Below, piece after piece: positions 37,429 to 49,418 of a stretch of 64,000 nt of DNA. Origin of the DNA: Anticarsia gemmatalis (lineage: Eukaryota > Arthropoda > Insecta > Lepidoptera > Erebidae); the NCBI RefSeq assembly GCF_050436995.1, contig NC_134746.1:11034501-11098500 (forward strand). The letters are read 5' to 3'. The notes below the pieces were generated by a model. The model saw only the letters and a program-made list of their open reading frames with translations, was not told the DNA's origin and did not search any database. The translations under genes and the position numbers were made by a program. Position 1 is the first letter of the stretch, and each line of letters begins with the position of its first letter.

Positions 37429-39414
37429 CGTCTGAATTCAAATGAAAACTGGCCGGCTTTCCTTCGAAGCTATTGTCTTTATTTACATAGAGGCATCTAA
37501 AGGAAAACAAAAAGGAAATCTCTCCATTGTTTGAACTAATTTGTAATTTCAATAGATGTATTACATAATAATATGATAAAGTTTAAAATACATTTTGAAT
37601 GATGGTATCCGTCACGTGGGCTTATAATGAAATGTTGTTTTGTGGCAAATATAGATACATAATACGTATTTATTAAATAAATGTGTGTTTAGTTGAAAAG
37701 ATTGCTCATTCGTGCATTGAATTCAATAATGTCGTCATTGCTTGAGTTAAATTGATTAAACTTTTAGGATATTCATTTGATGGAAAGTACACATTGAAAA
37801 TTTTGTTAAAGTAGAGACATCACAACTTAAACAAAATATTTTACTATAAAGATAGATAAATGTGTTGGGTTTAGGCTAAATACTAACGTAGATGACTGCA
37901 GGAAGACGCGTGTGGGAATTGTACGGCAAAATTTTCAACAAATTATAATTGTGAAATGAAAAAAATGCAAACGATTTACGTTCATCATAACTGAATGCAA
38001 TCGCCATTACGCAAATAGGTACCTACTTATATACTTATACTAACTAATTCTTTATAACCCCCCTGCGAAAATGTTTGAAGGGTTTTGTAACTAAGAGAAA
38101 TCTGTCTAGCAAAACTAGCTCTTACTTATTCAACTTAGTTCTTAGCTGAAATTTAATTCATGTGATTGTTTATCATCGATTCGTTTTCTGTTTAGAGTCA
38201 GAGTCAGATCAAAAAGAAGGAGATTCTCAATTCGCCTGTTTTTATGTTATTTACTTCATTACTTCTTGTTGTATTTTTTTGAACGAAGGTGCTAGGTACC
38301 TGTGTGGTACCGTTTAATCCAAAGTGTTGTAAGCATTGACAAATAGTTTTATGAAGTCTAAGAGAGAACATATCTTAAAAAATGCGTCATTAACAAATGT
38401 GCTATTTGCACCAAAGTCGTTTTTATACTGAAAAGTTGTAAATGTAGTAGGTAAGTATTAGGTACATTTTATTTTCTTGCACTTAGTGATCCAAAATAGA
38501 ATAAGATTACTAGTTCCTAACATAACTTACCATGCTTAAATAACTGATTTTGCTACCATTGCTTAATTGGCAAACAGGTAATCATCCGTACACCTAAATA
38601 CTTCAAACGTAGAAAATTATGACAGAAGGTAAAGTAGTAATTCATGAAATTATTGTTTATAATAAACAATACATAGGATCATGCCATTAGAATTTATTAA
38701 TGGAAAACAGGAATGCGAAATATTTTATTGCTTATACCAATACCAACATGCGTCACATATTACTACAATTTCGTTAAAGTTTAAGTATGGAATATCTCAT
38801 CGTTAAATTCGTAAGTAAAGTTTCGACAGTTTGTACGAACCCATGTTGATGACTAACCAACGTAATATGCAAACGAATACCTTAGTAACTATGTAGTTAG
38901 GTGATAGTTTCCAGTCGTAAGTACTAAGATCTTTCTGGTAGAACAAACTTCAGAGATTTTAAGCCTACAAACTTGTATACACCCAATTAAGATGTTGTGT
39001 ATTAAAAGGTGTAGTGCGAACAGTATTTTTAAGCGCCTGGGCAATTCTCAAAAGGGTGAGTTTTAGCGGTTTTTCATCAGAGAACGTATATAAATGAATA
39101 GATTTTATTATCGATAATTTTTATTTCTACGTAAACGTTAATTATCTATCGAGGCCTACGTTTAATGTATCATTTGATATTGTTATAAAAATAATAAAAA
39201 ATAGAATACAGTCGAAATCTAATTTATATGGCGTGTCCTAACGTGAAATTAATCTAATTATGCTTTAAAAAAATATTGATTTCTTAAAAAAATACTGAAT
39301 TTATTTATGTACATCGGTACTTTAACTATTTAACTATAATTTCCAGTATTATATTTTTGGTTTTATAATAAACTACAATAGTTATGGAAGTTTTAAGAAT
39401 GTCCGAACGCATAA

Positions 39415-41179
39415 GCATAATTTATCTGGCCCATCTTTGCGTTAACTTCCTACAAAAACCGTCGCTTGCACAGCCGGTGAAGGCTCCTGGCCCGCTCGCT
39501 GCTAGTCTCCTCCGTGTTTTAATACCATGACCACGTTTCTTTGCTGCTCCTCGCCAAAATTATACATGATATCGACTTCGAAATTGGATTTTGTAAGGTA
39601 AGTAAACTAATTTTTATGGTCGTATTTTTTTTACCAATATTGACAGAATATTATTCACAAAACACATCAGATTGTTTCATTGGGGTTTTACAACATTATT
39701 TTCTTTTTTTTATTCAATATCTGTATTAAAATAACAAGATAAATGGATTTTTATGAGAAAAACTAATAAATCTGGCCCTAATTCACCTGGGTTTCTCTGG
39801 CGAATTTGCACCAGATAAATGAGATATGTCCCAGGTAAATTATGTTTTCAGTAAATTTTCCCTTATTAATGACTAAATTATTGTTTATTTAAGTTCTAGA
39901 TCAAAGAATAGGGGAAAATAAAGAAACAGACTACAGAAGAAAGACTTGTTAAAATGGTGAGCAGAGAGAAAACAGTATGAATATGTTAAAAGTAACATAC
40001 AGCTGTTGAAAGATAAAGAAGAGAAGGATAGACATATATCTCAGGTACAAAGGCGAAAAAACTATTGAGTATTGAAGAAATATCATCAAGACAACAGATA
40101 GTGTAAAAAAAAAGATGTAGAAAGAAATTTAAGTCTTATTATTTAAGGAAAAAAGAACAAAAGAGAATCGCTATTTTTCTGAAATATTATACTCATCCTG
40201 AAAATAAATGATAGATACTGCTGGTTACTTCGTTGTCTTCATCAATTTTGTAAAATTGTCCAATAAGAAAATACCCATAAGATTTACAAAAACAATAAAA
40301 TCTATACTAATATTATAAAAGTCGAAATTTTGTCTGTTTTTTTCTTTGTTTGAACACGCTAATCTCAGGAACTACTGGTACGAATTGATGATTTCTTTTA
40401 CTGTTGGATAGCCTATTTATTGAGGAATGCTAAGGTCTATATATCATCACGCTACGACTAATAGGAGTCGAGTAATTCATAAATTAAATCCAATCTGAAA
40501 AAACATTACGACAAGTGTAGAAAAAACCTGAAAGTAATTAAAATAGTAATTGTTTGTGTCAAAGAAAAGTAAATAGTACTGAAAGAAAGATAATAGTTAA
40601 AACCCCTGTACACAAACATAATATAAAAAAAAATGAAAGTAGAATCGAACTGATTTTGTTATATCGACCACTGATAATTATTATGGCATAGATAATACAA
40701 GTTCAAAATCCTTCCAAATCTCTTATAAAATATTATAAATAAGTAAATTATATGATCCTGATCATGTACTTGTCTTATTCCAGTCTATCTTGATTATATT
40801 TATACGAGCTTTATAACAGTTTTGAAGATGTGAACTATTTTTACATTTCTCAACACTTTTTTCCGATTTACTAAGGTTCTTAAGAGTTTACCTGGAAGTG
40901 TTCCTAATTGTGACTGTGATTTATTTATTATAAGCCAAAAAAACGGCTGCTTGCGTTTTTTATTTCACATTTTTCTAATTTACCTGTGCCTTATTTCTCA
41001 TCGACCTGGTTACATCTCATTCCGCTGGTAATCAAAAATTTTAAAACATTGTATTTCATTAACTAATGCGACTACAGGAGGGCCTCCGCTATTATCGAGT
41101 ATCATTTTGAAAACGCTATGATATTACTGCGATATCTTCGCCAAAATAAGAATCTAAAATTTTGCCAGATAAATTATGC
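39415..41179. mobile_element. Possible decayed DNA transposon with coding relic
   Basis: A 16-nt sequence GCATAATTTATCTGGC at 39415-39430 recurs inverted at 41164-41179. Next to the left copy is a GC-rich block (about 39430-39600) ending in a splice-donor-like GGTAAGT. At about 39900-40210 lies a purine-rich stretch that reads as a Lys/Arg-rich protein in shifting frames broken by stops, for example QRRKNY and SYYLRKKEQKR. Motifs like ACCAGGT...GAGAAAT recur near both ends. This looks like a degraded protein-coding mobile element, but neither ends nor family are certain. Confidence 0.35.
40301..40480 (+). mobile_element. Helitron-like 5' fragment
   Basis: It begins TCTATACTAATATTATAAAA after an A and continues with GAACACGCTAATCTCAGGAA and ATCACGCTACGACTAATAGG. 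I recognise this order from short non-autonomous Helitrons in Lepidoptera. No CTRR 3' end with hairpin is visible, so it seems truncated near 40480; the right boundary is approximate. Confidence 0.5.
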
Positions 41180-42442
41180 AAAAACACTTCATTTCTGAGA
41201 AATGCCCGCCTGGCATTTTAAAATGTTCATTTTCAACAGTGCGTTTTCAAATGAGAACTGATACGCCTCGTCTACTCTAAGGAACTTAAATATTTATTAG
41301 ATATCATGAACAATAAAACAATCGAATCCCACATACATTTTTAATTTGTTTCTTTAAATTCCCACTACTTTTAATATTTTTCAGCTCGTAAAGGTTACCT
41401 AAGTACCTAATTAGAACAAAAAAAGACTTAAATATGTAAGTACATTCATAAAATGTTATTTAAGAACTCGTAATTAATAATTATACATAAAGCAGCTACT
41501 ATAACCAACAATACAACCTTCAGGCGCTCTACAATATAAATAATGATATTCTGAGAATTTAAAATAGAAAGTAACAGATCAAAATAATGAAACTCATCAC
41601 GACTATATTAAAATATATTGCTGCGATTTGTACGGCTCTCGAGTAAATTATTGCGGGGATAAGCCCTAAGTAAACCCTGCGGCGGCGAGTGGCCACCTTT
41701 CAAGTTCTCAGTGATTCACTCCAACCCACCTATAAATAACGATTACGTGGAAAACATTGAATGAATTATATTCTGTTTTATAACAAAGATGAAGTTTTAA
41801 GTACATTTGTAGATCCAATTAACCGATGCTATGCTATCCTCATAAATATATTGAGACTTTTATTTACTTATATATTATTATTTTGGTGCAAAATAGTTTT
41901 TATACACTAAGGTGGGTAGATATACCTATTCAAATTTATTGTTTGTTAAGTCAGTCTTCAATGATTAAGTTTTACCTATTTACTTTGCGTGTCTCTTTAT
42001 TTTTAATTACGCACGGGAATCATAGTCTTTATTGGTAGGTACATTAATAGTGGTAACGAATTTTAATGAAATTTGTTTTATCATGTATCTAAATTTTTAA
42101 CTAAAATATAGATACCTATAAATTAAACCATCTTTTTCAATGAATTTCAGGTAAGCCGATTCAGATCTTGATGATTAAATTAATCTTAAAGGTATAAAGT
42201 ATGTGTGTCATTCTTTTTTCCTTATGTGACTCTACATTAATAACCCGAAGGGCTCTAGAGCTAGAGTCAACAACAACACAAAGAACAATATTTTATGAAC
42301 GCGACCATTAAAAATGTATGGCAATTAATGGCAACACTTTGCCAATCAATCAAATCAACCATTTTGAAGTATCATTCTGAACTGTTGTCATTCATATTGG
42401 TTTCCACTTTCTTGTTGTAATTGTGATAATTCAAAGGAAACC

Positions 42443-44313
42443 ATGGGTTTAGCTACCGTAATCGAAAGCGAGACCCATTTCCAGTCGGAAATGGCGAACG
42501 CTGGCACAAAACTCGTTGTAGTTGACTTTACAGCAACTTGGTAAGTTTAACCTGATTGTGTTGAAATATTCAAGTCATCGTGTGAGAGTAAATAATTAAC
42601 TATGGTGTGTAGGTGTCCCCCTTGCCAGCGGATCGCGCCGATTTTCGAGCAGTTGCCGGCTAAGTTCCCGAGGGCTGTTTTCTTGAAGGTGGACGTGGAC
42701 AGATGCGCAGAGACCGCAAGTGCCCAGGGCATCAGTGCGATGCCGACGTTCATTTTCTACAGGAACCGGGTACGTGGCCTTTAACTTTAAATTGTAAATC
42801 TTATAGAATACAGACTGAATTCTACACAATCACCTAGCCCAATGACCTCTTTTCCACAATTTCTTTGTAACCATAACTATTTAAAACTGCACAATATTTT
42901 ATTGTTTTGTAGTAAATATAAAAAGTGACCATTGTATTGCAGACAAGGATTGACCGGCTACAGGGAGCAGACCCGGCTGTACTAGAAAGCAAAGTTAGAC
43001 AATATTATGGCACAGAGGAAGCCGGAGATGAAGATAGTGCCGTTGCAGGACATGTAAGTATTTTCAGTTTGTTTTAACTCAGCTAATAAACCAAATACAC
43101 TTGGATTAATTTAAGCAAAGCAAGACCAAAGCTGTGGCGAGCAACTAGAAATCTTACCTTATTAGTATCTAAGATCTGTTACATAAAAATACTCTAAAAT
43201 CAAGAGTTGTCATCTTTCACTGGCCTTCAATCCACATTCTCCTATTGTTATTCTCTTCAAAGTAAATTGTCTACAGTATTTAAAGTTAACTCGCCAGATC
43301 TGTATAAGACTGATCCTCAATGTAACTATATTAGCAAAGTCCTTAAGGTCGTTGGTTGTTTACAGATGGATTTGGCGACATTCATAACCAAGAACGAGTG
43401 TGAGTGTCTGAATGAAGCTGACAACCATCCATTTATTAACTGCCTGTCCAGCGGAGGAGGCTACCTTGCCAGTGACTGTGATGAGCAACTCATCATAAAC
43501 ATTACATTCAACCAGGTATAGGATTCAATTAAAGTATTTAAAGTTAAAAATTCTCACTACTGCTGCCATTTTTGAACTATTGTTTACTTAATTTAAACCA
43601 GGTCATTGTGCCAAAACATAATTACTGTTTTGCTCATTTGAGTTTTTCCTCAATTCAACATGTAAATTAAATTCAAATGATAATAAAAATGTTTTTGCAA
43701 ATTTTAGGTGGTCAAATTACACTCCTTAAAAATCAAAGGACCTGCCGACAAGGGACCCAAGTCAGTCAAAATCTTTATCAACCAGCCAAGAACACTTGAC
43801 TTTGACCAGGCTTCTGGAAACTCATCCAAACAGGATCTCGAGTAAGTTACTTGCCTAACACCTAAATTCGTCATAGGTAGAAAATATTGTGTTACCTTAC
43901 TATATTTATCAAATGACTTGCAAAAATTTACCTATCTTGTTTACCTTTTATGTTTTATGCACAATGTGTGCATAATATCATATGAATTACAGGGAAAAGT
44001 AATTTGTCTCAATTAAAGCTGTGTTGTCCTAAATGACTTGTTACATTTACTTTCCACTTGCCATTGTATTTTTTTCTAACTGTATATTAATTTTTGTTTC
44101 AGATTAACACCAAGTGATCTGGAAGGCAACCCAGTGCCCCTGAAATTCGTCAAGTTCCAGAGTGTACAGAACATTCAACTGTTCATAAAAGACAACCAGT
44201 CCGGTGGTGATGTTACACAGATTGATCACCTCGCATTTTACGGATCTCCCATCTGCACCACAAACATGGGCGAGTTCAAACGCGTCGCTGGCAAGAAGGG
44301 AGAGAGTCACTAG
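42443..44313 (+). CDS. TXNL1: Thioredoxin-like protein 1 (thioredoxin + PITH domains)
   Basis: Six exons (42443-42540, 42613-42769, 42943-43053, 43366-43515, 43708-43841, 44103-44313) join in phase to 286 residues; human TXNL1 has 289. The thioredoxin domain spans about residues 1-107 with active site WCPPC (Cys34, Cys37) and cis-proline segment AMPTFIFY. The PITH domain spans about 118-286 and ends in GEFKRVAGKKGESH, nearly identical to the human tail. TXNL1 is a cytosolic redox protein that associates with the 26S proteasome lid through its PITH domain. The active site CPPC differs from the common CGPC. All introns are GT-AG and short (72-312 bp). The gene converges on USP39. Confidence 0.96.
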
Positions 44314-44706
44314 CAAGATTACCACACTAGAATTTAGTTCAGTTTTGCACTGTGTTCAAAGCCAAAGTAAGCGGCTTATTGATGTGGGAATCGCTTTGTC
44401 CAGCTATGTATGGCAGCCAGAACATTCCCAAGACCCTGACCTTATTAACTATTAGGACAAGTAGTATACCTTTTTATAGCTATATCTATTCTATTGATAA
44501 AACTGAACTATCTTCTATCTATGAAATGAATGTATCATTTCTCAAACTGTGTCAAATAGTAAATGTGAATTTTTAATATATTTTTGTCTCATATTTATAA
44601 AATATGATGTAATAACATTCGTAATTATTGATTTTAAGTGTAAAGGTCATTCCAGGGCCACAGTTTGTTAAATGGGAATACTGAAATATCAGGAATTTGT
44701 ATATTC

Positions 44707-44712
44707 AATAAA
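44707..44712 (+). terminator. TXNL1 polyadenylation signal
   Basis: AATAAA about 395 bp after the TXNL1 stop codon, followed by a second overlapping AATAAA-like repeat (AATAAATAAATG). Cleavage would fall at about 44722-44740, at the 3' end region of the convergent USP39 gene. Confidence 0.6.
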
Positions 44713-44742
44713 TAAATGTACACAAGTGTACTTATAATTAGT

Positions 44743-44748
44743 TTTATT
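44743..44748 (-). terminator. USP39 polyadenylation signal
   Basis: TTTATT on the plus strand reads AATAAA on the minus strand, 10 nt after the USP39 stop codon. Its use would give a 3' UTR of only about 25-40 nt and place both genes' cleavage sites within the same few tens of bases. Confidence 0.5.
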
Positions 44749-44757
44749 GATTAAAAT

Positions 44758-47700
44758 TCAGTCCTCATCCTGTTTTAATTCATAAATCTGAATGTATGCT
44801 TCTGTGAGTGTGATCATTTGTGGAAGAATACTGGTTACGTGAAGATCTTGCATCTCATACCTGAAAACAGAAATCACTTGAGTCACTGATCGTCAACCAT
44901 AAAACTAGAAAAACACTCAGACGAAATGTTTTTCGGGTTATTAACCGATTCGTTGCGGATGGCACGACAGGCGTGCCATTCAATTCTTTTATATATGGCG
45001 TATGACACGAGAGGCGTCTTTTTTAAATATCATATAACTCGCTCAAATTGAGATTTCATGAGGTGCTTTCAAACTAAAGATTTATTTGTTTTGAATACAT
45101 TGTTTGTCGCCACAGCTAGAAGTTTACGAAAACGCAAGTCGCAACGAATCGGTTAATACGTTTTGATTAGCGCTTACCATTGTTGTGTAGGTTTATGCAG
45201 CACGTGTGCCCTGTATGTGCCCTTCTCTGGCGTGCCGTCATGCACGATGTTGCCCACCAGCTCGTATGTCGTCTTTCCGTTATGTTTCGCCTTTACCTCC
45301 GGCGTCAGAATATCACCGAAGTCCACATTTCTGTGCAATGAACCACTTTAGTAAATGGTTGACCAGAACACAAAAGAATTGTATGAAAATAAAATCTAAA
45401 ACTTACTTGACAGGGAAATTGACAACAGTAGGATTTTTCTCAACGAAGAAAGTGTTTTTAGTAAATCTCTTGATGTACAGTATCAAATAAGGCGGCAGCT
45501 GCGTAATCTCAAACCTTTTGAGGAAGTTTTCTTTGTATGTTTTATACTCCTTCGAAGTTTGACCATTGAACTTAGAAAGTAATTGATACAAATTGACCTG
45601 TAACAACGAACATAATCAAAGGTGCTGTAAACATTTACATGTCCTAGTTTTTATTAGTTATATTTTTTTATATTTAAAATTCTACAATGAGTCATGATAG
45701 CCCTAAAACGAAAAATTGACAGTAGTATGCGTAAATGATAACGTATCAATCGCGTAGAATGTTTAATGGACCTATAATTCGCAAAATGTAGCCGGTAGTG
45801 GGTGAATGCAGATGATAAAACATCGACAAACGTTACACTTTTCGGAGACTCGATAGATTATTGGACTAAAAAAGATACATAATTTTCTAATAAGACTTTA
45901 AATACCTGAGGAATAATATTTTCTCTGAACTCGTCGGTAAACAGTGGTGTGGGTGGCAAGTCACAGGTCAGGTACAAGAAAGGCGACTCTGTTATCATCT
46001 CAGTATACTCCTCACTGCTCAGATCTACCTTGGCGATGTCGTCGCCGTCTGGCGGCGGCAGTTTCCTGCAATGATGATGATACAATTTTACTAACGATTA
46101 CAATAACAAATAGATGTCACAGTGTAAACGTGATCTTGTTACAATAACTCTAGCGCTGTGTATAACTACACTATGCTGACGTCATTTACGATCACTATTA
46201 CACTACTACACAATACATTTGTAACTTCACCATCGCATTAGTTTTTGTAATGTAATGATATATATAAATGGATGATAAATAAAGAAATAAATGATAGGTG
46301 TTATTATTGTAGTATTATTTCTACTCTGAAAATTAGTATACTCGCTACCTGCTAACTAAAATCTTTACCTGGTGTATATCCTCATGTGTCCAAGGAATGA
46401 TTTATAGATGATAGAACTGTTTGGTTTCTTTGTACCGTTAAGCGCCATGTGGAGTGAATTTAGAAACCAAGAAAGAAAATCAATAGGGTCACCTGAAACA
46501 AAAAGACGAGACTTGCATAGTACAAAACGAGATGTCATTTCAACAAATAATGAAAAATACTACATAAATAGAAGTTCGTAAAATAGTATGATTAAAAATC
46601 TTTCGCCAGTTAAATGACCAAGGCGAGTAGATGGTATGCAAATAACAGAAAGGAAAGAGTACTCACTTTGTTTAATAAACTGAAACCTTTTCTTAGACCA
46701 CAATACTACAGCCTGTAACATTTCATGAGGTGATACATGAGCCTTAAAAGCGCGAGGGTTCCATAACTTTCTTAACAGCTCGCCGAATCTTTGAACTAAG
46801 AGGAACGAAGAATCACCAGGCGGTCGTTTTACATTGGCGTAGTTCTCTTCACGCAAGAAGTAGTTACGAAGGGGCCGTACTTGAGTTAGACACTGAAATA
46901 TAAATATAAAACTATCTGAAATGTGTACAGTGGTGCACTATTTGATAAGCATTCAAAGCAATTGTTTTGTTGAAAGAAAGAAATAGAGGTATTCTGTTTG
47001 TTTCTTTGAACAAAAAGTTGCAAAACATAATAATTCTTCTGAACTTATACTTTTACAAGCTATGCAGAATAGTCGAATTAGGTGACCTTACTCTTATTGG
47101 AATAAACAGTCAGGCAAAATACCTTTAAAAGCATAACTATACTGACATACAGATTTGAAATGAAGTCCTGCACTTTTATTTACTGTTGTGCAAGGGGACT
47201 TTTACAAACATACAAACAAGTTCCACAGCATTGAATCAACTCACCTGCAGTATAACATTGCAGTAATCATTAGCCTTGATGTTATTGAGGCCTACAATCC
47301 CAGGCATGTACATAGTACCATCAATAGCTCTGGACATCTTAGTGTTGTAGTCCAACTGCTTGATTTGTTCTGGAGTGAAGATCGGGTTCAAGACATACTT
47401 GATGTCATTCAAAGATGAGTCTGTAAAAATTAATCAAGTTAAGGAACCCCTTTTTTCTTTTTCCAAATACCCCTATTTGAAGCAGATTTCACAATATTAC
47501 TAAGTCAACTGTTATAAATTAATTATAGTCTCATACCATGGTTGTAAGGTGATCATGCATGGCCACTGCAACCTATCTGAGACTTATTGCATGAACAGTC
47601 ATGCAATAGGTCTCTGATAGGTTTGTCCCTGAATATTATTATTATAATATGACATCATTGTGAGATTTGTCTTATTCTTTTGTATATTTACTTGTTTAGT

Positions 47701-48662
47701 TTTGAGAACCATTTAAACTTAATGTTTTATTTTTAAATACTGTTTTGACAACATAATGCTGTTGTTTACTATTATGTCTGCCATTAGAAAACATTAAAGA
47801 AAGCAGTGTCGTTACAATTGATAAACCTACTTTTAGAGAACATTAGCTTGTTAAAACTTCTTTGTTTTTAAGATGAATTTGAGGGTTCTATAACTCAAAA
47901 GAAATTAACATGATTTTTATAGGAACTTTTTTCTTGTCTGTCTGCCAAGGCTGTATCTGCCTAGAACTTACCAATGACCTCATAGTTGTCAGGCAAACAG
48001 TAGAACTTCAATGTATGAAGGTTCAGGAACACATGGTGTCCATCAGCCACTGAATGGGTGTATGCATGAGTGTTGGTACCTCTGCCCTGATGACAAAGAA
48101 TAAAATTATTCAGTTTATTTTGTATGCAAGTTGATGATTATTTTAATTGTTTTAATTATGTAACATTTGCAATACATGGGAAATAACAAAAAACAAATAC
48201 ATATCACGCTCTAGCAGCTCGTGGAGGGAGACAAACGCGAAAGGCTCCAACTTGGGCATCTTATTTGATTGTTTTAATATTGAAATATCTCCGACAGTAA
48301 GCTATCAGGATTTTCTATATTAAAACTGATTCTTTTATAATCTAACTACATTAATAAAGTAACAAACAGACAGCTCACCTGAAAGTATTTCCCACAAACA
48401 AGACAAGCGTAAACATTGATTCTTGTCAGAGAAACCGAACACAACTTTTCGAAATCAAAATCTAGGACATGCCGATTGATAGTGTCTAAATACGGACACT
48501 GGATGTGTATCGTCTTCGTCACAGGTTCTGTAAAAATGATTATATTCTTGTAGCAATAGTCAAACACAAAATATTAGACAAGTTGTAGGTTATAGATATA
48601 CCCGAATGTTCAACGCCGTTCCCTTCAGAGAATTTACGTTTTTTAGCCTGTTCTACGGACAT
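44758..48662 (-). CDS. USP39: Tri-snRNP-associated ubiquitin-protease-like protein (SAD1/USP39)
   Basis: Ten minus-strand exons (48662-48602, 48527-48379, 48086-47972, 47420-47245, 46892-46667, 46492-46369, 46065-45906, 45597-45407, 45330-45178, 44860-44758) join in phase to 485 residues. Human USP39 (565) has a longer N-terminal extension. A UBP-type zinc finger (about 28-105, with CPYLDTINRHVLDFDFEKLC and YACLVCGKYFQ) precedes a USP-fold domain (about 145-480). USP39 acts in the U4/U6.U5 tri-snRNP during spliceosome assembly and is usually held to be protease-dead. Consistent with that, GLNNIKANDYCNVILQ (152-167) has Asp160 where active USPs have the catalytic Cys. The tail VTSILPQMITLTEAYIQIYE matches the family. 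It is head-to-head with UBR4. Confidence 0.96.
44941..45156. mobile_element. MITE with TTAA ends in a USP39 intron
   Basis: It is bounded by TTAA at 44941-44944 and 45153-45156. Exact 13-bp inverted repeats lie inside (CCGATTCGTTGCG at 44945-44957 and its complement at 45140-45152). The TTAA duplication suggests a piggyBac-type MITE; TA-flanked TTAACCG ends (Tc1/mariner-like) are an alternative. It sits in the last USP39 intron, ending about 20 bp from a splice donor. It has no coding capacity. Confidence 0.75.
47570..47623. repeat. 54-bp hairpin in a USP39 intron
   Basis: AACCTATCTGAGACTTATTG pairs with the right-hand CAATAGGTCTCTGATAGGTT with two mismatches, and the arms continue through GCATGA/TCATGC around a tiny loop. 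It may be a small MITE or fold-back; it lies in intron 3 of USP39. Confidence 0.7.
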
Positions 48663-49418
48663 TTCTAAAGCTTGATTATGTTAACAAACAAAGTTGATGA
48701 AATTAGTAAACACTAATCAAATCGAATATTTTCGATACAAATTGTTTGACAACGAAAAGAGCCGATGACAACCATTGACACCTAGAGTCCTAGACTGACA
48801 TCAAAAAGTTACCAGCATAATACCAAATTTCACCAGTCCAGTTATTAGTTATTTATTAGTTTAAGGAGTTTGCCTGAAGAAGTTTTCAATTGAAAATTAA
48901 ACCTTTTATTTAATAGCACAACACACATTGCGTGAGGTACTAATCATTAAAGACTCTTCAACTCGTAATGGTAGGATCAAATACTATGACGCTATATGAT
49001 TTCAAATACTTGAAATAGTTTATAAATTATTGCAAAATTGACTTTCACTATCCTAAACGAAACTAAACATTGTAAAATGTAATGGTCAGGCAGATTTTAC
49101 CCCATTTATAAGGAAAAAGAATATACTGGTAGCCTTAGAACTGCGTTCCAGTCTCATAATGGGATTTAAAAATATGATTTCAGTATAAATATTAAACTGT
49201 CGCCCCTTGAATATAGCGTTAAATAAGTGCAGAAGTGGGTGATAATTTCTAAAATGTGTAATTCCACTTAACTGCCACAAGTAGGTACCTAATTAATATT
49301 TTATCTAGAAGTTGGAACGTTTTCCATAGATGAAGTCTATGGTAGCTTCTGACAGCTGACATTGACAATCTCATTGTCATAGTCAAAATCGATTCGAATC
49401 GTCATTTTCTTCCCGAAA
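48663..49418. promoter_or_regulatory. Shared USP39-UBR4 divergent promoter region
   Basis: 756 bp separate the divergent ATGs of USP39 (minus) and UBR4 (plus), so both promoters must lie here unless non-coding first exons exist. I see no TATA box near either start. Visible elements are TATTTTCGATAC at about 48727, a small hairpin CCATAG...CTATGG at about 49323-49341, and AAAATGGCCGC overlapping the UBR4 start codon, which resembles a YY1-type site. Divergent housekeeping pairs often share such TATA-less promoters. Confidence 0.6.

Larger units (their letters stand above)
37429..42442. other. Gene-free region with repeat remnants
   Basis: No intact gene. It contains a possible decayed transposon (39415-41179) and a Helitron-like fragment within it (from 40301). 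A TATCGATA (DREF-type) octamer is at 39109-39116. The last ~150 bp before 42443 should hold the TXNL1 promoter and 5' UTR. Confidence 0.45.
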
